Assembly: GCA_020205615.1 (NCBI GenBank)
Contig: CM035164.1
Location: 3,685,501-3,749,500, forward strand
Length of the DNA: 64,000 nt
Direction of reading: 5' to 3'
From: Panax quinquefolius
Lineage: Eukaryota > Streptophyta > Magnoliopsida > Apiales > Araliaceae
The notes below the pieces were generated by a model. The model ran no database searches. It saw nothing but the letters and a program-made list of their open reading frames with translations, and was not told the DNA's origin. The position numbers and the translations under genes are program-made. Shown here one piece after another: positions 55,245-64,000 of this stretch (position 1 is the first letter of the stretch; each line of letters begins with the position of its first letter).

Positions 55245-57682
55245 TGTAAAACCCCAACTTTTTGAATAAAGATGAATTTTCTATAAATATTATTTTTGAA
55301 TATTATGGAGTGAAATTGATATAATGTTATAGTTGTGGGTAATATTTATAAATTTTGCAAAGTACGCAAGTTGTTATATAATATTCGATTGGTCGGGGAA
55401 TATTCATTTTAACAGGGAATATTCGTACAATGGCACAATAATTGGTGGACCCCACAATAGAATTATTGTCGGATTGAAAAAACGACAAAAATACTTTATG
55501 AAAATAACGGCGGAAGTTTTACAGTTAACTGTTGAAACACCCGGTGTTTAAAAAATAAGAATACTGCTGCGTGGTTGCATAGTAGCACACGGTATTGATT
55601 ATAGATGCTTACGTGATAAGTCACTCAGTTTTGTTGGTATTATTAATGTAATAATACAGAAAATCTTTTTATATAAAATAGAATACTTTTATAAAGTTAT
55701 TCTATAAATAGAATATATTATATTCTATTATGCATAGTGTTGCATATAAAGGTCTGCAGATAGTGATTTGCGATAGTAAAATCTTTTTATATAAAATGTA
55801 ATACTTTTATAAAGCTATTTGTTTTATTAGACAATAATTAGAATATATTATATTTTATTATGCATAGTGTTTGCATAGTGGCTCTGCGTAGTGTTTGCAT
55901 AGTAAAATCTTTTATAAAGTTATTCGCTTTTATTATATTATAAATAGAATATATTATATTTATTTTGCTTTAAATATGGATAAATCAGATTAAAGTAAAT
56001 CAATCTCGATTGCTCATGAGTTAGTTACTATCATTCCATTTTTCTATAAATAGAAGCTCATTCATTCATTATTTTCTTACTTAATTCAATTGAAACTCTG
56101 AGAGATAAACTATAGAGAGAGAAAGAAGAAAGTATTCTGCTACTTCACTACTTATATATCCAAAGAATCTTCTTCTTAAGGTAGGGAATATTATTTGTTG
56201 TACTCGTAAGGGGTGTTATTCTTTCTTATTCATGAAGAGAACTGTTGTTATTCCATTTCTTATTATTCTATTGGAATAACTTTGATACGCTGGTCACCCT
56301 ATACTTGGTGGCATTCTTCTATTATTCATTGGAACATCCATGCATGCATGTGTTTTACACCTGACTGGTTCCGCTCTTTATTATTATTTCGTTGGAACAT
56401 CCATCGTGTGTGTTTTACACCTAGGACTGGTTCCGCCTTATTATTATTCATTTGGAACATCCTCGTCATGTGTTTTACACCGGACCAGGTTCCGCTCTTT
56501 ATTATTTTGTTAGAACATCCGCTTCGGTCCAAATTTTGCCTCGACTTCGGTTCCGTTATTATTCTGTTGAATAACTTTGTCTGGCGCGGCACCGCATGCA
56601 TGGTGATTTCTTTTGTTATTCCATTCTTTATTATACTCGGTTGGTTAAAGTTTTGACTTCTATACTCCATGAAATTAGTAGAATATCCTTGATATTTAAG
56701 GCTTCATCCAAAGATCTTTTCATGGAAATATTCTTACGATCATTCTTGAATTTTACTCTATAAAACAAAGATCATGTTGACAATTTGACGTTAATAATTC
56801 TGGATAAAAGAATTCTTGAACTTGTTTTATTGAATTCTTATATCATTGTCATCATCCTCATGTTTATATTTTGTTGAAAGTCATCTGTGGCTCAGTGGTG
56901 AATAGATGGACTTGGTATGATTATGACCGTGGATTATTCTTTGTAATCATGGCCGTAATATTACAAATGATGTGGTAAAAGTTCTCATTGGCCCAGTAGT
57001 GCATTGATGGACGATTGTTGGCATGATCATGACCATTAATGAATACACAAATATTCTTGGCCCGTAGTGCATGGATAATTGTGGTCGTGATACTAAAGAA
57101 TATCCTCGGCAGTAATGCGGGGGTGATTCGATGATGTGGAATATTTATTAAAAATCGAGTCTCAAATGATAATTGATGATGAAAACCTTTTAAATCATTA
57201 AAGATAGTAGATTTTATTTTCTACTTGACTCTTTTAATGGATTGCTTGTTCCACTGCAGTTAAACTTGATGTCTATTATATTTTATCAGTTTAACATTGT
57301 TGGAGACTAATGATAATTTATTCTGCATTATCTTAATCATAATATTTCTTACTGGGCTAGTTGAGCTCACCCTTTCTTTCACTATTCTCTTCAGGAAATG
57401 AGAATATAGCTGGGACGAGTCGGGGAACGAAGTGATGGTCTAGAGGATAGCATTAGTAGTCCTCACTATTTTGTGAAATAGTGTGATAATAATTGTAATG
57501 AGGACTCCTTTTGAGTTTGTATAATATCTAGTAGATAATATTTGTATTCAAACTCACAGTTTATGTTTGTCGTATTGCATACCACCCATGTCAGTTGTAT
57601 TAGTAAGTTGTATTTGAATTTTTGTACCATGTATCGGACGACCCAAGATGGGTGATGTATACCTAATTTTAGGGGCGCCACG
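55245..57682 (+). mobile_element. Gyp-4 5' LTR
   Basis: TGTAAAACCCC ... GGGGCGCCACG. U3 carries GCATAGTGTT-type repeats (55731-55905); TATA box 56045-56052; donor-like AAG|GTAGGG (GT 56181) and a second GTAAGG at 56208; 60-bp array about 56215-56570; ends next to the primer site. Related to the solo LTR at 22138. Confidence 0.9.
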
Positions 57683-57684
57683 GT

Positions 57685-57696
57685 TGGTATAAAAGC
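57685..57696 (+). other. Gyp-4 primer binding site
   Basis: TGGTATAAAAGC, two bases from the LTR; initiator tRNA-Met type with two differences. Confidence 0.75.
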
Positions 57697-57729
57697 TTAG
57701 GATATGATCCCCTGCTAAGATGTGAGACT

Positions 57730-57734
57730 AGAAT
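57730..57734. repeat. Target duplication of the minus-strand solo LTR (left)
   Basis: AGAAT against AGAAC at 60390-60394. Joining the two sides gives 'gagactagaactaggagggg', matching the leader of Gyp-3. Confidence 0.7.
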
Positions 57735-60389
57735 CGCGGCGCCCCAAAATAGGTATACATCACCTATTCGAGTTGTCAATACATGGTACGTAAACAACTA
57801 CAACTTTATTATTACAACAAGAAAGCTGAGTTTGAATACAAATATTATCTTCTGTACAATATCTATACTCAAATAAATCCTCATCACATTTATTGATACA
57901 TTATTTTACAAAAATGGTGAGGACTACTAAACAATCCTTTTCTAAAACCTTCATTCCATACCCCACTGTTTCGCTATATTCTCGCCTCTGAGAAAAATGG
58001 AACAAAAGGAAAAGGGTGAGCTCAACTAGCTCAAGAAAGAATATTATGACTAAGATAATATACAACAAATTACCGTTAGTCTTCAACAGGAAAAAATTTA
58101 ATAGAATACAATAGACAACAAATTTTAAATCAATATTCGCAATGAAATAATAATTCATTAGAAGAGTTAAGTAGAGAATGCAAACTACTATCTTCTATGT
58201 ATGAATTTAAAAGTTCATCGCTCATCTTTTATCCTCAGAATAACAATCCATAAACATCTGAATCAAATATTCATCTTTGCACTCTGAGCCAAAGATATTC
58301 ATCGATTGGTCATGTTCATTTAAACACTGCTCATCTTTGCACTACAGCCAAAGATATTCATCAATCATTCATGTTCATCTCAACACTGCTTCATCTTTGC
58401 ACTACAGCCAAAGATATTCTTCAGAATCATTCATCTTTACTCTACGGCCAAAGATATTCAATAATATCATCATTTAAGGCGAGGATGATGAAAAATATTT
58501 TTAAAGAAACGAATCCAAAGGAAACAAAATGACAAGGATTAAGGATTAAGGATTCGTACTTTATTTTATCCACGTCCAAAATAACTCAAAAATAATCACG
58601 GTGGTGTAAAATTCAAGAATGATCAAAACATGGATACAATCAAAGCTAGTATCCGTAATAGATATTTTGGACGAAAAGAAGAAATTTTATTTTTCGATGA
58701 ATAGTGCCAGATACGTGAATAGTGTCAGATATCGTGAATAGTCTTAGTATACGTGAATAGTAACTCAGACACCAAAAGATAGAAATTCCACAAAAAACAT
58801 TTTCACGCTTCATGAATAGTACTCGTGAATAAGAATCGTGAATAAGAACTCATGAATAGTAACTCGTGAATAGTAACTCATGAATAAGTAACCCCGACAT
58901 GAAAAAGTTCCAAATTTGATAAAAAGTTCCAACCAATATTTCAAAGATAATGATATCAAGAAATAATATCATTTGAGAAGAAAATAACATCCCTTACCTC
59001 AAAGAATCGAGATTTCCCAAGGAAAGATCTAAGTGATGTTTGATGAAACTTATCTTGAAAAGAACTCTCAAAGTATCTAAATACTCACAAAATACGCTCA
59101 ATAATATAGAGAGAGAAAGAGAGAAAACTTTGTTTCGTGTGATTTTCAATTCTAACTTAGCCTCTATTTATAGAAAATGTTAGCTTACCAAGCAGACTTG
59201 ACCACTATACCGACTGATGGCTTTACCTGCTACTATTGCCACCCACCACATTTGAAATAAAATTCAGCACATTTTTTTTTACCAACCACAAGTGGGGCCC
59301 ACTCAATTCTAGAATTTTCCACCAAAATCAATTATAACCCTACTTTCCGAATCAGACACCTCTTAAAATTCATAACAAATCATTCGTGCATTTTTAACGG
59401 TTCAAAATTTGTGGACATATACTCAACTTATGTATGTATAACATACCCAAAAATTACCACAATCCAACTATTTTGATTAAAAATTATAACCCCGCAATAT
59501 ATCTCAAAACCCCTGATTTGATTTTTAATACCTCCAATCCGATAAAATACTGATAAAACACCTCAACAATAATTTCTTCATTTATAACCACATAAATAAA
59601 TCCATCATTTATATCCACATAAAATAAATATTTCTTTATCATATGAATCAATAATTAATTATTCACAAATAATATTACGTAATCACAATTATGACAACCA
59701 GCCGCTCCTCAGAAAGGGGCTTTCCAATAAGGATCTCTCCTCATCTGGGCGCGCAATTAGGTGACCAAACCTCTCCTCGATGTAACTTTCTAGACATTGC
59801 CAATAATGCTATCTAATAATATTATTTAAATAATATGAATTATTCATCCGATAATGGAGATAATGTGCGGACAATTATTGAACAACAATAATATAAAATA
59901 TCAACGCAACAATTATCAATCAATAAAATAAAATATTGAACAAGAATCACTGTGAAAATTATTGAGTAGTGCCTTCTTACGTAAGGATCAATAATTCAAC
60001 AATCTTTATGCAATCACCGCAGTCTTCGTTGTGCAACCACGCCAGACATCAGTATTTTAACCACCGGGTATTCCAATGTCTTAATTCGTAATAACTACGC
60101 CAGTTATTTTTAACCAACTTATATTTGTCGCTTTTCTTCATCAATCGCTTTCAAGTTATAGGGCCCACACACGGTCATACTGTCGCATTTAATATTCCCC
60201 GACAAGCATTTAATATTCCTCACCAAACGAATATTCCCGACAACAATGAATATTTTATAACCACTGCTTATTTTGAAATATTTGCGTATTTAACCCCTAA
60301 CTATCCACATTAATCAAATCAACCCTTACTATTTCAAAATAATAATTAGAGAAAATTAAATTTCATTAATAATAAGTTGGGGTCTTACA
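57735..60389 (-). mobile_element. Solo gypsy LTR in the Gyp-4 leader
   Basis: The plus strand starts with an altered 'cgcggcgcccc' (expected TGTGACGCCCC) and ends GGGGTCTTACA; 2655 bp. Subtype of the Gyp-2 3' LTR: 'catctttgcactacagcc' units (58272-58450), 'gtgaatagt' units (58690-58900), donor GAG|GTAAGG at 58997 and TATA box 59172-59165 on the minus strand. No internal region is attached. Confidence 0.88.
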
Positions 60390-60505
60390 AGAACTAGGAG
60401 GGGAGAGACGGAAAATTCCTTCGCTAGTATGACCTACTTAAATTTATTTTGTATTTAAATTGGTTGGTCAGAGTTTAGAGATATTATGTTACATGTCAAT
60501 TAACC

Positions 60506-60520
60506 TTTGTTTTGTTGCAG
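60506..60520 (+). other. Acceptor-like site before the Gyp-4 gag
   Basis: TTTGTTTTGTTGCAG with the AG at 60519-60520, ten bases before the gag ATG at 60530. A good match to a plant 3' splice site. Confidence 0.45.
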
Positions 60521-60529
60521 TATCTAAAA

Positions 60530-61670
60530 ATGACATCCGAAAATGTTGAGAATAGCAATGAAGCACAAGAGACCGTTGAGTCTCCACATATCAATAATCA
60601 GGAGAATGTGCATCAGGAAGGCGTGAATCCTCATACAAACAACAACACCGACCAAATGTTTGAATGATGGATTGTTCGAGGCTTTATCTGATTCATGCAA
60701 CAAAGAAAGCGAGAGCGGCTCTCGTCCAAAATGTAGGTGGAAACACTTTGAAACTCTCTGCCGATCACCGCTAAATGCTTCAAGGAGCTGGGACCACCGG
60801 AGTTTAAGGGAGAGCCAAAACCACTTATGGCGAAGCATGGATAAAGCGGATCACCAAGATATTTGATGTCTTGGGATGCTCGAGAGCAAAAAGGTTCCTT
60901 TGTTGCCTTTATGTTGCGCGAGAGGCAGACATTGGTGGGAATCGGTAAAGCGTACTCAACTCGCCGTCTTAAAGATGTCTTGGGAGAAGTTCCAAGAGTC
61001 GTTTCAACGACAAATACTTTTCCCGAAAGTATTCTTCAAATGAAGGAGGTGGAGTTTATCAAATTGGAGCAAAACAATACGACCGTGGTCGCAATATGTA
61101 GGAGGCAAAATTTGCGGAGTTATCCCGTTCGTCCACTTGGTGGATAATGAAGAGAGAATGGCGCGAATGTTTTTAAGAGGTTTGAAGCGAAATACGCCAA
61201 CATCTTATTTCTCATAAACCGTGTTTGTATTCGATGTTGTAAATAGGGCTCGATTGGTGGAGCGCGATAACGAAAGTTAACGCAACCAAAAGAGAGCGGT
61301 AACACAAAATGATAATACAAGTGAGAGCGATCATCGAAGCGGTGACAACAAGCGTGGAGGGAATCAAAAGGCCAAAATGGTAACCACTTGGTGGTAATCG
61401 TCAGGCCAAAATAATAAGAATGGACATTTCAAGAAGAGAGATTCAACAATGATGGAAAGACGTCAAGACCAAAGACCGTTGTTAAGGAAGGAGAAAGACC
61501 ACCTATCATATGCTTCAAATGCGGAGGGAGGACACATCACCAAATTACGCGATGTCAGTCCAAAGCATGTTATAATTATGGAAAAGAAGGTCACTTAGCC
61601 CGATTTTGTCATTCACCAAGACAAATTCAATTAGGATGGAGGCACCAAAGGTCATCCCGTAAAAGTCAAA
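60530..61670 (+). pseudogene. Gyp-4 gag, frame-broken
   Basis: Starts M-T-S-E-N-V-E-N-S-N-E-A-Q-E-T-V-E-S and stays open to 60667, where a one-base insertion stops it. Capsid motifs follow in changing frames: L-G-P-P-E-F-K-G (60788), ITKIFDVLGC (60853), MKEVEFIKLEQNN (61037-61078) and AKFAELS-like codons (61108). Knuckles at about 61505-61610: first C-F-K-C-G..GHI, second C-Y-N-Y-G-K-E-G-H-L-A-R-F-C, where the second Cys is Tyr. Damage is mainly single-base indels. Confidence 0.8.
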
Positions 61671-61679
61671 GCTCGGTAG

Positions 61680-62144
61680 TCTGAGGGAGAAGCGTTTGTT
61701 GTGACCTCCCAGAGAGCAAGGAACCCGAATGAGGTCATCACGGGTAAGTTTATCATAAACTCTAAATAAGTCTACACTTTATTTGATACCGGTTCTACCC
61801 ATTCTTTTATTTCTCCTACTTGCGCTCAACGATTAAATTTGACTCCGGAGAAATTAGACTTTGACTTATCTGTGGAAACTCCGTTGGGAGAAACCTTCAT
61901 TACATCCACGGTTTATAAGTCTTGTTTGGTTCAAGTTGGTACCCACACATTACCTGTCGATCTTATTGCATTAAAAATACTTCCATTTGATGTAATTCTA
62001 GGGATTGATTGGTTAACTACTCATCATGCAAAAATTAATTATTTTCGTAAGGTTGTTAGCTTTCATACTCCTAACCAACCTGTTATGCGAATTCAAGCAA
62101 CCAAACCACTAAAGTCAATCATTGTCATATCAAGCCATAAGTAA
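61680..62144 (+). CDS. Gyp-4 aspartic protease, frame intact
   Basis: In one frame from about 61765 to the stop near 62144: Y-T-L-F-D-T-G-S-T-H-S-F-I-S (catalytic D-T-G at about 61784-61792), CAQRLNLTPEKLDFDLSVET, PLGETFITSTVYKSCLVQVG, the second conserved part D-V-I-L-G-I-D-W-L-T-T-H-H-A and a trailing strand region ending S-S-H-K. This is a retropepsin-like protease domain, about 120 residues, as usual for gypsy elements. It is normally released from a gag-pol precursor; the upstream linker from gag is broken, so expression from this copy is doubtful. The only uninterrupted protease in the window. Confidence 0.75.
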
Positions 62145-62755
62145 AGAGCCCCGATCCTTTCGTTGTTGACTTCCTTGTGTGGAATGCACCGAAGTCGAAC
62201 TTTCCGTAGGGGACGTTGTGAATAACGGTGACAAGTTAATAGGTATCAATGTGACGTGTTATCCAAGTCTTGGACGAGAGTCACAGTTTTGAATAGTATT
62301 TCTATTGTTAATAAATTTCCTGACGTATTCCTGAAGACTTCTTAGCCTACCCTAGAGCGTGAAATCGAATTTTGAATTGACCCCAGTACAAAACCCATTT
62401 CTTAAACCCTCAAATATTTCTTTACTTAAAATGAACGCATCATACATCAAAGACGTTGGCTCGAGCTATTGAAGATTATGATCGTACCATTTAATATCAT
62501 CGTGGAAAAGCGAACGTGGTAGCTGATGCATTGAGTAGAAGATCGTATGCGTTTACAAGTGCGAATATATGAACCCACGTGAAGATAACGAATATACGAG
62601 TAGAATCGACTTTAATCGATAAAGTTAAAGCCGCTCAAGCTACACACCCGAATCTGATGAATGTGAAGAAGAAAGTTCAAGAGGGCGTTATTCTAGAAGC
62701 AAGAATCGACGAAGAGAGGAAATCTCAACCCTCGATTTAATTAGCCCATTTGAAA
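62145..62755 (+). pseudogene. Gyp-4 linker and RNase H / integrase-front fusion
   Basis: 62145-62290 holds sequence not seen in Gyp-1 or Gyp-2 at this place (unrecognised), ending in 'tatccaagtcttgga' shared with Gyp-3. The RT linker ('cctgacgtattcctga', 62320-62336) runs to 'acccatttct' (62392-62401). It then jumps to 'aaaccctcaaatatttcttta' codons (K-T-L-K-Y-F-F), skipping RT. RNase H connection and integrase front follow (VADALSRRSYA at about 62516; N-V-K-K-K-V-Q-E-G). The text ends 'aaatctcaaccctcgattta' at 62741, where the integrase core is skipped. Both jumps match Gyp-3. Confidence 0.82.
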
Positions 62756-63122
62756 TCCTAGATCGAGTAGGAACTGTGGCTTATAGGCTCATTTTACCGC
62801 CAAATATGTTGCGTGTTCATAACGTTTTTCACATATCCATGTTACGTAAATATGTGGAAGACCCGAACCACATTATTGAGTTGGAACCGGACGAAATAGC
62901 GGAAGATTTGACGTATGAAGAGGTTCCTGTTCAAATCTTGGATAAGAAGGAACATATTCTACGCACCAAGGTTATACCTCAAGTCAAAGTTTTGTGGAGA
63001 AACCACGATGTTGAGGAAATGACTTGGGAGTTAGAATCAAATGAAATCAAGGTATCCTTACCTCTTCGACATACCGTAATCGCACCCTCTAATTTCGAGG
63101 GAAATTTCATAAGAAGGGAGAT
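62756..63122 (+). pseudogene. Gyp-4 integrase end with chromo-like tail
   Basis: Open from about 62756 with L-D-R-V-G-T-V-A-Y-R-L, HNVFHISMLRKYVEDPNHII, ELEPDEIAEDLTYEEVPVQI, KKEHILRTKVIPQVKVLWRN and EEMTWELES (to 63050). A 2-base loss in the conserved F-E-G-E-I-S-stop end shifts the frame. The reading continues across the purine tract and 80 bases into the 3' LTR, to about 63201. The chromo-like tail itself is intact, but the catalytic core upstream is missing. Confidence 0.8.
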
Positions 63123-64000
63123 TGTAAAACCCCAACTTTTGAATAAAGATGAATTTTCTATAAATATTATTTTTGAATATTATGGAGTGAAATTGATATA
63201 ATGTTATAGTTGTGGGTAATATTTATAAATTTTGCAAAATACGCAAGTTGTTATATAATATTCGATTGGTCGGAAATATTCGTTTTAACGGGAATATTCG
63301 TATAACAAAGACAATCAATCCTTTGGTGGACCCCTATTAACGGAATTATTGTCGAATTGAGAAAACGATAAAAATAATTTATGAAAATAACGGCGGAAGT
63401 TTTACTGTTTAGCTGTTGAAACACCCTATGTTAAAGAAATGAATATGTCTGGCGTTGTTAGCAAGAGCAATACAGTATTGATTATTGATGCTTACGTGAT
63501 AAGTCACTCAGTTTTGTTGGTATTATTAATGTAATAATACGAGAAATCTTTTATATAAAAAGAATACTTTTATAAAGTTATTCTATAAATAGAATATATT
63601 ATATTCTATTATGCATAGTGTTGCATAAATGTGCTGCATAGTGTTTTGTATAGTAAAATCTTTTTATATAAAATAGAATACTTTTATAAAGTTATCATTT
63701 TATTAGACAATAATTAGAATATATTATATTTTATTATGTATAGTGTTTGTATAGTGCCTGCGATAGTGTTTTGCATAGTAAAATCTTTTATAAAGTTATT
63801 CGTTTTATTAGATTATAAATAGAATATATTATATTTTATTTTGCTTTAAATATGGACCATCGATTAAAGTAAATCAATCTCGAATTGCTCATGAGTTAGT
63901 TACTATGCATTCCATTTTTCTATAAATAGAAGCTCATTCATTCATTATTTTCTTACGAATTCACCTTGAAACTCTAGAGATAAACTATAGAGAAAAGAAG
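63123..64000 (+). mobile_element. Gyp-4 3' LTR, first 878 bp (window end)
   Basis: TGTAAAACCCC start, U3 with GCATAGTGTT-type repeats (63610-63782), TATA box 63921-63928 and the GA-rich leader start. Near-identical to the 5' LTR from 55245. Confidence 0.9.

Larger units (their letters stand above)
55245..64000 (+). mobile_element. Gyp-4, internally deleted gypsy element (runs off the window)
   Basis: Plus-strand element: 5' LTR, primer site, a minus-strand solo LTR inserted in the leader, gag, complete protease frame, RNase H/integrase-front fusion, integrase end, purine tract and the first 878 bp of the 3' LTR. It shares both pol deletions with Gyp-3. The 5-bp sequence at the left edge is ATAAT; the right copy is outside the window. 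Confidence 0.88.

Overview
This 64 kb window looks like repeat-rich, AT-rich intergenic DNA of a flowering plant, probably a dicot. The families point to a plant: Ty3/gypsy elements of Tekay/Del chromovirus type, a Tat/Athila-type gag, a Ty1/copia gag with initiator-tRNA-Met primer sites, and a 'putative plant transposon protein' reading frame. I cannot name the species. I see no host gene, tRNA, rRNA or CRISPR. Essentially every base can be assigned to an LTR retrotransposon or a fragment of one, nested inside each other.

Layout, left to right. 1-1197: minus-strand gypsy LTR debris, including a 57-bp tandem array of about twelve units. 1198-19079: copia copy A (minus strand), left LTR truncated, split by a complete gypsy element (Gyp-1, 4905-14831, perfect 5-bp target duplication). 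19080-28387: gypsy Gyp-2 (plus strand). Copia A sits in its gag, a solo LTR (22138-24550) sits in its integrase, and its 3' LTR is cut by the next element. 28388-43944: element D (minus strand, Tat/Athila-like, gag but almost no pol), itself split by a complete copia copy B (32366-41538, perfect 5-bp duplication). 43945-44280: the tail of a gypsy LTR. 44281-44857 and 52504-55244: pieces of an older element H carrying the plant-transposon-protein frame. H is interrupted by gypsy Gyp-3 (44858-52503, minus) and by Gyp-4 (55245 to beyond the window, plus). Gyp-4 carries a minus-strand solo LTR (57735-60389) just after its primer site.

Working relationships. Gyp-1 and Gyp-2 retain all pol domains, though with many frame breaks. 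Gyp-3 and Gyp-4 share two internal deletions (RT/RNase H and the integrase core), so they look like copies of one non-autonomous derivative. Copia A and B share a changed protease triad, loss of the integrase front and loss of one RT catalytic Asp, so they too look mobilised in trans. D has lost nearly all of pol. Copia B preserves the exact empty site of the Gyp-1 insertion in copia A, which fixes the order of events.

The least explained signals are: (1) a run of stem-loops in the copia leader, three of which share a TTGTG/CACAA core; (2) a conserved TATA box plus splice-donor module in every gypsy LTR, with acceptor-like sites just before gag, suggesting a spliced leader; (3) LTR tandem arrays built on CATGCATG; (4) a block of the copia leader that is unrelated between two otherwise near-identical copies. 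Many one-base frame breaks may be read errors, so 'pseudogene' calls are descriptive.
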